A stretch of 64,000 nt of DNA from assembly GCF_007655485.1 (NCBI RefSeq), contig NZ_VJXQ01000003.1:79217-143216 (forward strand), in the 5' to 3' direction. The notes beneath the pieces were generated by a model, which saw nothing but the letters and a program-made list of their open reading frames with translations, had not been told where the DNA came from and did no database searches. This DNA comes from Halobellus captivus (GTDB taxonomy: Archaea; Halobacteriota; Halobacteria; Halobacteriales; Haloferacaceae). The position numbers were made by a program, and so were the translations under genes. Shown in pieces: positions 17,001 through 24,260 of the stretch (position 1 is the stretch's first letter; each line of letters starts with the position of its first letter).

Positions 17001-19223
17001 TTCGGTGTGCGTGCCGCAGTCGGGGCACGTCGTCCGGTAGGTGTGCGCGTCGCAGTCGGGGCAGGCGCGGTCGCCCACGCGGACGTCGACGACCCCGCGG
17101 CGGCCTTGTTCGTCGCGGGCGCGCGCGGCGTCGGCGACGTTACGCTGATTGCCGCCGGATTCGCCGATCGGGAAGAGCGTGTGAACCGCCGGAGAGAGGT
17201 CGCGCGATTCGGACTTCTCGGGGCGGCCCATCCGGTTGCCGATGCGCGTCGGCGCGCGCTCGCGGATCTCGAACGGGGCGACTTCGTTGACGGCGTTCAC
17301 CGCGCTCTCGCCGCCGTCCCACTCGCGCGCCGACGGGGAGAGGTCGTCAGGGCCCCACGTTCGTTCGAGCGTTCGCGACTCCGCGCTCTCGACGAAGCCG
17401 AGGGAGCGAACCAACAGCCGCCACTCGGGGATCCGAATCGTCTCCTCGCGCTGGGTGTGCTCGACGAGCAGGTGTTCGAGCGCCTCCGCGATCGGCTCCG
17501 CGTTGGCGAGTTCGAGAACAGCGTCGGTGGCGTCCACCGGACCGTTTCCGACCGCGGACTGCCTCTCGTCGTCGGTCCCGGCGGCCAGCCCGCCGTCGGC
17601 CTCCGCGCCGACGACGCGCCCGGCGTCGACGGCGTCTGCCAGCTCCTCGAACCGCTCGACCGAGATGTCGTGCCAGAGGTACGTATACTCCGGATGCAGC
17701 GGACAGTCGTACTCGGTCGCCCACTTTTCGGCCTCCGTCGGCGTCGGATGTTCGAGGTCGACCGCGGGGTCGTCCGCGAGCGCCCGCACGGGCCCACCGG
17801 CGGCCTCGAAGTCCTGCACCCACCACTCGTAGACGTAGGAGGCGGGCGCGAGCGGGTGGTTGTTCTCGACGAACTCGCCGAAGTTGACGAGGTACTCGCC
17901 GAGGTCGATGATCTTCTCGACACCGTTTCTGACTTCCAGCGCCTCCGCTGGGTCATCGATCCGGCGGACGTCCCCGTTGGCGAGGCGGACCGTCGGTCCC
18001 TCGATGGAATCGACGGGGATGACGCCCGCGGCCTTCCCCGGTCGTTCGGTCTTGATCTGCGTCCCGGTCGCGAGGAAGTCGTCGACGAGGTGCATCGTCG
18101 CCGGGTGGACTCCCGCGGTCGCGAACCCGTGATTGCGCGATCGACCGTAGCGGAGCCGAAACCCGCCCTCCTTGCTCGGATGGCCGAAGACCGGCCGTCC
18201 GGCGATAAGGTCCCGAAGGAACTTCGTCGATGGGTCGAGGCGAGCGGGCCCGGTCTCTGCGCGCCCTTCCGTCTCGTCTCCTTCGTCGCCGTGTTCGTTC
18301 GAGTCGTTGTCCGCCGCCGCCGATCCACCGGTCTCGTCGTCCGCTTCTTTTTCGGCGTCTTCGGCGTCGTCCGCCCCGTCCTTGCCGATCGTTCCGTCGA
18401 TGAGGTCCTGCAGCCACGGCCAGTCGACCTCGTCGAGGCCGCGGGTGTAGCGCTGGATCTTCGGGGCTTTGAGCGCGATTCCTTCCGCGAGGACGAGACA
18501 CATCCCGCCGCGGGCGGAGTTGGTGTCGACGCGTTCGAGGTCGCGAAAGCCCGAGACCTCCTCGTCGCCGGTGGCCTCGCCGTCGAGCATAATCGGCATG
18601 TGCTCGGCGATGAACTTCGTCTCCTTGTCCTTCGGCGAGTACTGGAGCCCGGTCTCCCTGTCGTAGAGCGCGACTTCCTCGGCGTAGCGTTCGACCTCCT
18701 GGGAGCGCGCCTCGTACTCCTCGATCCCGAGCAGCGAGCGCGCGTAGTCGGCGACCAGAACGGAGAGCGCCTGTGCGGTTCCGCCCGCAGAGCGGATCGG
18801 CCCCGCGTAGTAGACGTTCACGAACTCCGTGCCGTCGTCGTTTTCGAGGATTTCGACGCGGTCGATCCCCTCGATCGGCGCGGCGACGACGCCCTCGGTG
18901 AGCAGCGCGACCGCCGTCCGCACCGCGCCCTCGACTTTCCCCGCGCGGCTGTCGTAGTCGCCGACGGTGCCTTCGACGAAGTCGGTGACGAGTTCGAGAG
19001 CGGCCTCCTCGCGAGACATCTGCCCTTCAAGCTCGCGGACCCGTGCGGCGACGCCGTCGATTCCGAGGATGTTTTCCACCCTATCGGCCATATCCTTGGC
19101 GACCGGGATCTCGACCTCCGGTTCGGGGTCGTAGCCCATCCCCTTCGCGCGTCGGGCGCGGTCGAACGCCTCGTCGAGCCGGGATTCGATCCGCTCGAAG
19201 TACCGCTCGTCGTCCTCGTGCAC
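14082..19223 (-). CDS. polC: DNA polymerase II (PolD) large subunit DP2, intein-containing precursor
   Basis: The 1713-residue precursor of the catalytic subunit of archaeal replicative polymerase D; after splicing it would be 1219 residues. Start GTG 19223 (HEDDERYFERIESRLDEAF) gives the usual N-terminus ending in IPVAKDMADRVENILGI. Conserved blocks follow, for example YYAGPIRSAGGTAQALSVL and GGMCLVLAEGIALKAPK. A zinc-binding region lies at about 715-780 (CPDCDAHTYRTTCPDCG, YECEECGQ, CERC), and AHPYFHAAKRRN then precedes the intein. The extein resumes with CDGDEDCVMLLMDGLLNFS, the catalytic aspartate motif, and ends with a C-terminal zinc motif (CLDCGEKYRR, CRECGG) and a basic tail. An acidic linker (about 280-315) is haloarchaeal. 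The DP1 subunit gene is not in the window. Confidence 0.97.
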   Translation of the reverse strand: MHEDDERYFERIESRLDEAFDRARRAKGMGYDPEPEVEIPVAKDMADRVENILGIDGVAARVRELEGQMSREEAALELVTDFVEGTVGDYDSRAGKVEGAVRTAVALLTEGVVAAPIEGIDRVEILENDDGTEFVNVYYAGPIRSAGGTAQALSVLVADYARSLLGIEEYEARSQEVERYAEEVALYDRETGLQYSPKDKETKFIAEHMPIMLDGEATGDEEVSGFRDLERVDTNSARGGMCLVLAEGIALKAPKIQRYTRGLDEVDWPWLQDLIDGTIGKDGADDAEDAEKEADDETGGSAAADNDSNEHGDEGDETEGRAETGPARLDPSTKFLRDLIAGRPVFGHPSKEGGFRLRYGRSRNHGFATAGVHPATMHLVDDFLATGTQIKTERPGKAAGVIPVDSIEGPTVRLANGDVRRIDDPAEALEVRNGVEKIIDLGEYLVNFGEFVENNHPLAPASYVYEWWVQDFEAAGGPVRALADDPAVDLEHPTPTEAEKWATEYDCPLHPEYTYLWHDISVERFEELADAVDAGRVVGAEADGGLAAGTDDERQSAVGNGPVDATDAVLELANAEPIAEALEHLLVEHTQREETIRIPEWRLLVRSLGFVESAESRTLERTWGPDDLSPSAREWDGGESAVNAVNEVAPFEIRERAPTRIGNRMGRPEKSESRDLSPAVHTLFPIGESGGNQRNVADAARARDEQGRRGVVDVRVGDRACPDCDAHTYRTTCPDCGTHTEPYYECEECGQVIEPDDSGRVHCERCERDVTSPDWFSIGVGEEFRRALDAVGEREAAFEILKGVKGLTSANKTPEPMEKGILRAKNGVTSFKDGTVRYDMTDLPVTAVRPAELDVTAADFRELGYETDIDGEPLAFDDQLIELKVQDIVLSDGAAEHMLKTADFVDDLLTQYYDLPAFYEVEERQDLVGELVFGMAPHTSAAVVGRVVGFTSAAVGYAHPYFHAAKRRNCFHPETKVWYCDEADTWHYDRIETLVEGRLDPETTDEDDIGTLVQELDGDVFVPSVTEDGEDTLQRIEAVSKHPAPDHLVEVETKSGRELTVTPDHSMRRWTGDGIERVEARELKASDSVPAPKQIPVEGQTSTFDLLLEFLDADAVPNDDLMIRGIGESGLKDLLDDATEADSYLKPVAELLDVSQSTVYNWVSRDSIPASVLIELFDRDTTVERVSNDVTLGIRRDSASVSRQFEVDETVGTMLGYYAAEGFTRQKAGSFYQTTICTPDDVPRHEIIDVFDDVLNVEAFEENEWKITVSSRLVTTLFSDVLDVGSRAETKRVPHCILTAPESVLRTFLAAYFSGDGSTSSKRVEIRAHTVSDDLQSGLAAALKRFGIATKVYREQRTPKTGVVAEFYDDEQSFETWVLKVTSQNAVRFADRIGFHLDRKEGTLTDVLDHVDTRSQRLFGDGGDVWVDEVVSVETVQSDVEHTYCLTVEETNTLVANDLFTGQCDGDEDCVMLLMDGLLNFSKQYLPDKRGGQMDAPLVMSSRIDPSEIDDEAHNMDIVRQYPREFYEATLELTDPEAVEDLIQLGEDTLGTDDEYRGFDHTHDTSDIALGPDLSAYKTLGSMMDKMDAQLALSRKLRAVDETDVAERVIEYHFLPDLIGNLRAFSRQETRCLDCGEKYRRMPLTGDCRECGGRVNLTVHQGSVNKYMDTAIHVAEEFGCREYTKQRLEVLEQSLESVFENDKNKQSGFADFM
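14835..16316 (-). mobile_element. Intein with LAGLIDADG homing endonuclease inside polC
   Basis: Residues 970-1463 of the precursor (494 aa) form an in-frame intein. It begins with Cys (CFHPETKVWYCDEADTWHY) after KRRN, has the block B motif VTPDHSM with His near residue 1065, and ends with block F/G TYCLTVEETNTLVANDLFTGQ before the +1 Cys of the extein. The last residue is Gln rather than Asn and the penultimate residue Gly rather than His. The endonuclease part shows two LAGLIDADG-type helices, VGTMLGYYAAEGFT and TFLAAYFSGDGST, and a helix-turn-helix-like LLDVSQSTVYNWVSRDSIP that may bind DNA. All blocks look intact, so splicing and homing are plausible. The site lies exactly before the polymerase catalytic motif. 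Confidence 0.95.
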
Positions 19224-19225
19224 GG

Positions 19226-19645
19226 TTACAGCCAGAGGTCCAGATCGGTCACGTCGTCGTGCTCGCGTTCGAGCGGTTCGTCGAACGCGCGGAGGTACAC
19301 CTCGCCAGCAAAGACGGTCGCCGCGTTGAGATGCCCCGCGAGCGCCTGCCCGCTGGGCCGCGAGAGGACCGCGTGAGTGTGTGCGAAGCGTTCGCCGTCG
19401 AGGTCCGCGACGTTACCGACGCAGGTGGCGACCTCCAGCGGCTCGTCGAACGTCACCGATCGGTACTCCTGATCGTCCTGGTCGTAGAACCACACCTCGG
19501 CGTCCTGGACCGCGCCCATCGCTTGGAACCACGCGGCGTCGATCCCTTCGAGATCGGCGAACTCCTCGATCTCCGTTCGCCAGTCGGCCCCGGTTTCGAG
19601 CCGAAGCAGGAACTCCCGGCTCGCGTCGACCTCGCGGTAGTGCAT
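19226..19645 (-). CDS. PPC/DUF296 domain protein
   Basis: A 139-residue single-domain PPC (DUF296) protein, a fold also found in plant AT-hook proteins and in bacterial and archaeal putative DNA-binding proteins. Start ATG 19645 gives MHYREVDASREFLLRLETGAD; a TTG at 19672 is an alternative. The core contains FADLEGIDAAWFQAMGAV, the metal-site pattern AHTHAVLSR and LAGHLNAATVFAGEVYLR, with conserved histidines and Gly. Its stop codon lies 2 bp before the polC GTG, so it is very likely the first gene of a polC transcript. The function in haloarchaea is unknown. Confidence 0.88.
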   Translation of the reverse strand: MHYREVDASREFLLRLETGADWRTEIEEFADLEGIDAAWFQAMGAVQDAEVWFYDQDDQEYRSVTFDEPLEVATCVGNVADLDGERFAHTHAVLSRPSGQALAGHLNAATVFAGEVYLRAFDEPLEREHDDVTDLDLWL

Positions 19646-19877
19646 ACCCGGTTGCTCGGGTGTCGCGGACAAAAATCCTCCTGTCGTCGGGCCGCGGCGA
19701 GACGGCCGCCAATCGATCGCACGATGTGGTCCGTCGACGACGACCGGACTCGGTCACCGGACGATCGTACGGCACGCTCGTCCTTCGAAAGCACGGCACG
19801 ATCGGGCAGTGCGGCCGATACATCGGTACAGGGCGGCGGATACAACAATACAGGGCAGCCGCTCCTCGTCGGCATCG

Positions 19878-19883
19878 AAAAAA
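19878..19883 (-). terminator. T-run after the 55-aa gene
   Basis: Six T residues on the minus strand about 17 bp after the TAA of the 55-residue gene. This is the expected place for an archaeal terminator, and it separates the gene from the PPC-domain gene downstream. Confidence 0.5.
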
Positions 19884-19900
19884 TAGCCGAACCCGCGTGC

Positions 19901-20068
19901 TTACGCCCAGTCTCGGAGCGACGGCGCTTCCGATACCCGCATCGAGAGCCACGCATCATCGCGGGAAACGTCCGCGATAATGAACTCCGCCTGAGCGGGA
20001 GTGGAGTCCACCGAGGCCATCACCTCGGCGCGCGACGCGTCGGACACAGCCGTCGCATTCGGCGTCAT
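19901..20068 (-). CDS. Small conserved haloarchaeal protein (DUF7556-like), 55 aa
   Basis: A short acidic protein starting at ATG 20068: MTPNATAVSDASRAEVMAS, then VDSTPAQAEFIIADVSRDD and AWLSMRVSEAPSLRDWA. The block IIADVSRDDAWLSMR followed by a hydrophobic tryptophan-containing C-terminus matches, from memory, a widespread haloarchaeal small-protein family (DUF7556). Support comes from a TATA-like box 26 bp before the ATG, a T-run just after the stop and a family-like sequence in an otherwise gene-free gap. It is predicted to be soluble, with no known function. Confidence 0.75.
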   Translation of the reverse strand: MTPNATAVSDASRAEVMASVDSTPAQAEFIIADVSRDDAWLSMRVSEAPSLRDWA

Positions 20069-20090
20069 GTTTGTGAGTGTGTCTCATTCA

Positions 20091-20098
20091 TACATAAA
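20091..20098 (-). promoter_or_regulatory. TATA-like box of the 55-aa gene
   Basis: TTTATGTA on the minus strand, centred about 26 bp before ATG 20068, consistent with leaderless transcription of the small gene. Confidence 0.55.
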
Positions 20099-20132
20099 CC
20101 CGTCGGATCGCAGTTGCGTTCGATCTAACGAA

Positions 20133-20177
20133 TGTATATATTTTGCAGCTAGAAACGACACGTCTCTGTATATATTT
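20133..20177 (+). repeat. Pair of TGTATATATTT direct repeats upstream of the CBS gene
   Basis: The 11-bp word TGTATATATTT occurs at 20133-20143 and again at 20167-20177. It lies in an AT-rich island about 180-220 bp before the CBS-domain gene. The copies could be two TATA boxes of a long-leader transcript or a regulator site. No gene is evident between here and 20353. Confidence 0.45.
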
Positions 20178-20352
20178 GATTTCTTCCGATACGTATGGTC
20201 GGTATCGACTGGCATATCGTGCGAGTATGTACCAAGTAACACGACACATCTGCACACACGGTACCGGGTTACGTCCCGTCCCACGAATCCGATCGCAACC
20301 GCGACCCCGGGGCTTCAAAGAGTACAAGAGGTGTGACGCAGTACAACGCCGT

Positions 20353-21198
20353 ATGAACGTAGCCGACGCGATGACGCCCCGCGAGGACGTGGTCACTGTT
20401 GAACTCCCGGGGACCCGCGATGACGTGTTGGAGTACCTCCAAGAGCGCGGTTTCTCCTCGGTCCCGGTCGTCAAGCGAACCGACGGCCGCGAGGAGTACC
20501 GCGGGCTCGTCTCCCGCGAAGAGCTGATCGAGAGCCCCGACGAGAATCAGCTCGCGGTGCTGATGCGGGACGTACCGACCGTCACCGCCGACACGAGCGT
20601 CGAGGAGGCGGCACACCTGATGCTCGACAGCGGGACGCGCCGCGTTCCGGTCGTCGACGGCGAGCTGGAGGGAATCGTCACTGTCACGGACGTCGTGCGC
20701 GCGATCGCCCGCGAGGAGGTCGACGTCGACGCGGCTGCTGGCGACGTCGCGACGAACGACGTCAACACGACGTACCACGCCACGCCGCTGCCGGTCGCCG
20801 AGCGCGAGATCTACTACGCGAACGTTCCCTACGCGGTCTGTCTCGACGACGACGGCCGGATGAACGGCATCCTCACCGAGGTCGACATCATCGAGGTCGC
20901 CCGCGTCGTCGAGGGCGAGGACGACACCGGCGACTCCTTCGCCGGACAGGACGACGAGTGGATGTGGGAGGGGATCAAGGCGATCGGCAAGCGCTACGTC
21001 CCGACCCGGAACGTCGAGATTCCCACCGAACCGGTCTCAAAGTTTATGTCGGATCGCTTGATCACGGTCTCGACGCGCAAATCCGTCGTCGAGGTCGCCC
21101 AGGCGATGATCACCGAAGAGATCGAGCAGATCCCGCTCGTCGCCGGTGACGAACTCATCGGCATCGTCCGCGACGTCGACCTGCTGGAGGCGCTGTAA
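20353..21198 (+). CDS. Four-CBS-domain protein
   Basis: A 281-residue soluble protein built of CBS motifs, which bind adenine nucleotides and act as energy or ligand sensors. I read four units: VADAMTPREDVVTVELPG to about residue 60, LMRDVPTVTADTSVEEAAHLMLDSGTRRVPVVDG, VPYAVCLDDDGRMNGILTEVDIIE (degenerate), and VSKFMSDRLITVSTRKSVVEVAQAMITEEIEQIPLV. Start ATG 20353 is chosen because the first CBS begins there; an upstream in-frame ATG at 20227 adds a non-conserved basic stretch. The stop codon overlaps the glyS start (TAATG), so the two are translationally coupled. No enzymatic domain is fused. Confidence 0.88.
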   Translation: MNVADAMTPREDVVTVELPGTRDDVLEYLQERGFSSVPVVKRTDGREEYRGLVSREELIESPDENQLAVLMRDVPTVTADTSVEEAAHLMLDSGTRRVPVVDGELEGIVTVTDVVRAIAREEVDVDAAAGDVATNDVNTTYHATPLPVAEREIYYANVPYAVCLDDDGRMNGILTEVDIIEVARVVEGEDDTGDSFAGQDDEWMWEGIKAIGKRYVPTRNVEIPTEPVSKFMSDRLITVSTRKSVVEVAQAMITEEIEQIPLVAGDELIGIVRDVDLLEAL

Positions 21199-22997
21199 TG
21201 AGTGCGGACCGAACCGAGGGCGAACGACTCGTCGAACTGGCCAAGCGACGCGGCTACTTCTTCGGCGCGAGCGGCGCGTACGGCGGGGCGTCCGGGTTTT
21301 ACACGTTCGGTCCGCAGGGAGCGGCACTGAAGTCGAACGTCGAAGACGCCTGGCGCGAACGTTTCACCGTCCAAGAGGGCAACTTCGAGATCGAAGCGCC
21401 GACGATAATGCCCGAGCCCGTGTTCGAGGCGTCGGGCCACCTCGACGGCTTCGACGATATGCTCGTCGAATGCCCCGAGTGCGGCACGTCTCACCGAGCC
21501 GATCACCTCATCGAGGACAACACCGACATCGAGGACGCGGAGTCGCTGCCGATTTCGGAGGTCGAAGACCTGATCGCCGACCACGACCTCCAGTGTCCGA
21601 ACTGCGGCGGTCGCCTCTCCGGCGAACCCGTCGAGGACTTCAATCTGATGTTCGAGACGAACATCGGCCCGGGCTCGTCGACGCCGGGGTACCTCCGCCC
21701 CGAGACCGCCCAGGGAATCTTCGTGGAGTTCCCGCGCATCAAGGAGTACGCGCGCAACAGCCTCCCGTTCGGCGCGACGCAGATCGGACGCGCCTACCGC
21801 AACGAGATCTCTCCCAGGAAAAGCATCGTCCGCACGCGGGAGTTCACGCAGGCGGAGTTAGAGCAGTTCGTCGATCCCGAGCGCGACGAACCCGATCTCG
21901 CCGACGTCGCCGACGTCGAGGTGACGCTGTACCCCGCCAGCGAGCAGGCTGACGAAGACGGCTCCTACGTCGAGACGACCGTCGGCGAGGCGGTCGAAGA
22001 CGGAATTGTCGGCGACGCGTGGATCGGCTACTTCCTCGGCATCGCCCAGGAGTGGTACCAGCGCGTCGGCGTCGATATGGACCGGTTCCGCTTCCGACAG
22101 CACCTCGCGGGCGAGCGCGCGCACTACGCCGCGGACTGTTGGGACGCCGAGAGCGAGGTCGACGGCGACTGGATCGAGATCGCCGGATTCGCCTACCGGG
22201 GCGACTACGACCTCTCGAAGCACGGCGAGCACAGCGACGACGACTTCACGATCTTCCGACAGTTCGACGAGCCGAAGACGGTCGAGAAGTCCGTCGTCGA
22301 TCCGGATATGAGCGTTCTCGGCCCCGAGTTCGGTGGAGACGCCGCCGACGTGCAGTCTGCGCTCGAAGAACTGGCCGACCGCGACCCCTCGGCGTTCGAG
22401 GGGGAGACGGTGCGCGTCACGGCCGGTGGCGATACCTACGAGGTCGACGTCGACGTGGCCAACTTCCGCGTGGAGGAACAGACGGTTTCCGGCGAGCATA
22501 TCACCCCGCACGTCATCGAGCCGTCGTTCGGCGTCGACCGGACCGTCTACACGATCCTCGCGCACGCGTACCACGAGGACGAGGTCGACGGCGAGACGCG
22601 GTCGTACCTCTCGCTGTCGCCGACGGTCGCGCCGACGGACGTGGGCGTCTTCCCGCTGGTCTCGAACGTCGAGGAACTCACCGCGCGCGCGGGGGACCTC
22701 GTCGACGACCTCCGGGAATCGGGCTTCAGCGTCGTCTACGACGACTCCGGTAGCATCGGTCGTCGCTACCGCCGCCAGGACGAGGTCGGCACGCCGTTCT
22801 GCGTCACCGTCGACCGCGACGGTCTGGAGGGCGACGGTCCCGACAGCGTCACCGTCCGCGAGCGCGACACCGCCAGACAGGTCCGAATCCCGGTCGAGTC
22901 GCTCGTGACGGAGCTGCGAGCCGTCACGAGCGGCGACCGATCGTTCGACGCGCTCGTCGAGACGTACGACCTCGTCGCACCGGGTACGGACGCGTAA
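21198..22997 (+). CDS. glyS: Glycyl-tRNA synthetase
   Basis: The class II dimeric (archaeal/eukaryotic alpha2 type) enzyme that charges tRNA-Gly, 599 residues, ATG at 21198 within TAATG. It begins RLVELAKRRGYFFGASGAYGGASGFYTFGPQGAALKSN. Motifs include the zinc-like cysteines CPECGTSH and CPNCGGRL in the insertion, the motif 2 region FGATQIGRAYRNEISPRKSIVRTREFTQAELEQF, and motif 3 in THVIEPSFGVDRTVYTIL. The C-terminal anticodon-binding domain starts with LSPTVAPTDVGVFPLV and includes RYRRQDEVGTPFCVTVD. Size and order are normal for archaea. Confidence 0.97.
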   Translation: MSADRTEGERLVELAKRRGYFFGASGAYGGASGFYTFGPQGAALKSNVEDAWRERFTVQEGNFEIEAPTIMPEPVFEASGHLDGFDDMLVECPECGTSHRADHLIEDNTDIEDAESLPISEVEDLIADHDLQCPNCGGRLSGEPVEDFNLMFETNIGPGSSTPGYLRPETAQGIFVEFPRIKEYARNSLPFGATQIGRAYRNEISPRKSIVRTREFTQAELEQFVDPERDEPDLADVADVEVTLYPASEQADEDGSYVETTVGEAVEDGIVGDAWIGYFLGIAQEWYQRVGVDMDRFRFRQHLAGERAHYAADCWDAESEVDGDWIEIAGFAYRGDYDLSKHGEHSDDDFTIFRQFDEPKTVEKSVVDPDMSVLGPEFGGDAADVQSALEELADRDPSAFEGETVRVTAGGDTYEVDVDVANFRVEEQTVSGEHITPHVIEPSFGVDRTVYTILAHAYHEDEVDGETRSYLSLSPTVAPTDVGVFPLVSNVEELTARAGDLVDDLRESGFSVVYDDSGSIGRRYRRQDEVGTPFCVTVDRDGLEGDGPDSVTVRERDTARQVRIPVESLVTELRAVTSGDRSFDALVETYDLVAPGTDA

Positions 22998-23001
22998 GAC
23001 G

Positions 23002-23652
23002 GTGTCCTCTGCTCAGTCGGACGTCGGTGTGCTCTCGGAGGTCTCTGAGAGCGAACTCAAACGGCGGCTCGTCCACGCCAGCGGGACCGGACTGCCGCTG
23101 TTGTACGTCCTCGGATTCGTCTCCTGGGAGCAGTTCGGCCTCGTGATGCTCCTGGTGAGCGCCGTCGCCGCGATTTTAGAGTTCTTCCGGCTCGTCGTCG
23201 GTCTCGACTGGGGCATCTACGACGAGCTCACCCGCTCCTACGAGCAGACGAACGTCGCGGGCTACGCGCTGTATATGTTCAGTATGACCGCCGTCGTCCT
23301 CGTGTTCGCCCCGCATATCGCGATCCCCGCGGCGCTGATGCTGACGATCGGCGATCCCGTCTCCGGTCTCCTCGGGACGACGCGGGAGGCCGACGAGTCG
23401 AAGCGACTGCGAACGCTCGGGGCGATGTTCGCCGTGTGCTTCGCAGTTTCAGCGCCGTTTCTGGTTCCCGCGGCGGGGCCCGTCGGCTGGGCGGCCGCCG
23501 CCGCGGCCGCGCTGGCCGCGACGGCCGCTGACGGGTTCAAACCAGTCATCGCGAGCTACGTCGTCGACGACAACCTCTCGATTCCACCGGCTGCCGCGCT
23601 GGCCGCCAGCGCCGTCCTCGCGGCCACGGGCGCTGCACCCCTATTCGGCTGA
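23002..23652 (+). CDS. Dolichol kinase-like (SEC59/DGK1 family) membrane protein
   Basis: A 216-residue polytopic membrane protein of the CTP-dependent polyprenol kinase family (SEC59/DGK1/VTE5), which in archaea would phosphorylate dolichol for N-glycosylation and lipid recycling. Start GTG 23002. Motifs include SELKRRLVHASGTGLPLLYVLGF at the N-terminus, LMLTIGDPVSGLLGT (the conserved GD-x-x-S/A pattern near the CTP site) and LAATAADGFKPVIASYVVDDNLSIPPAAAL, the C-terminal D-N-hydrophobic-P signature. It has about six hydrophobic spans. It follows glyS by 4 bp and probably shares its transcript. Confidence 0.85.
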   Translation: MSSAQSDVGVLSEVSESELKRRLVHASGTGLPLLYVLGFVSWEQFGLVMLLVSAVAAILEFFRLVVGLDWGIYDELTRSYEQTNVAGYALYMFSMTAVVLVFAPHIAIPAALMLTIGDPVSGLLGTTREADESKRLRTLGAMFAVCFAVSAPFLVPAAGPVGWAAAAAAALAATAADGFKPVIASYVVDDNLSIPPAAALAASAVLAATGAAPLFG

Positions 23653-23774
23653 AACGCCGCCCATCGTCGTCGGCGGCGAGGCACCGCTCGGCGTGCCGCC
23701 CGGCTGAGACGTCGCGTTTCCGCGATCTCGTTCGGATACGACAATTTTTGTACGATCACGACCAACCGCGGAGC

Positions 23775-24260
23775 GTGACGGTCTACGAGAGCGACCTCCC
23801 GGGCGTCGGTAAGAAACACGAGATCGACTTGCCAGACGGCACACAGCTCGTCGTCGTAACCCACAACGAGGGTCGGCGCGAGGTATTCCTGCGCCCGGCG
23901 CCGGACGGTGATTCGGAGAAGCTGTTCGAGCTCTCCGACGACCTTGCCAGACAGGTCGGGACGATTCTGGAGGGCGCGTACTTCCAGCCCGTCAAGTCTC
24001 AGAACATCGAGACGCTTCTCGGCGGCGACACGCTCTTAGAGTGGGTCAGCGTCGACGAAGGCTCGCCGATCGTCGGCCAGACCCTCGGCGAATCCGACCT
24101 CCGCGCGGCGACCGGCGCGTCCGTCATCGCCATCGAACGCGGCGAAAACGTGATCCCCTCACCGGGTGCGGAGACGGAAATTCAGCCCGGCGACACGCTC
24201 ATCGTGGTCGGGACGCGGGAGAACTGTGAGGACTTCGAATCGCGCGTGACTGGTGCATAA
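23775..24260 (+). CDS. TrkA-C domain regulatory subunit of a CPA2 antiporter (KhtT-like)
   Basis: A 161-residue cytoplasmic protein starting at GTG 23775 (TVYESDLPGVGKKHEIDL). The N-terminal half, ending in LARQVGTILEGAYFQP, is a KhtT-type domain, while the C-terminal half (IETLLGGDTLLEWVSVDEGSPIVGQTLGESDLRAATGASVIAIERG, then PGDTLIVVGTRENCEDFE) is a TrkA-C (RCK C-terminal) domain that binds a nucleotide ligand and gates the transporter. Its last bases overlap the antiporter gene start (TAATGG), so the two form a KhtTU-like pair. No Rossmann TrkA-N domain is present. Confidence 0.88.
   Translation: MTVYESDLPGVGKKHEIDLPDGTQLVVVTHNEGRREVFLRPAPDGDSEKLFELSDDLARQVGTILEGAYFQPVKSQNIETLLGGDTLLEWVSVDEGSPIVGQTLGESDLRAATGASVIAIERGENVIPSPGAETEIQPGDTLIVVGTRENCEDFESRVTGA

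Noticed and set aside
16533-19376. A 947-codon open frame on the plus strand opposite polC
   Set aside because: It mirrors the GC-rich coding pattern of polC on the other strand, has no known domain and a biased Arg/Val/Leu composition, as expected for a shadow frame.
19746-19900. Possible further small gene between the PPC-domain gene and the 55-aa gene
   Set aside because: No frame with start codon, promoter and acidic composition is seen; the region looks like two 3'/5' ends with a terminator.
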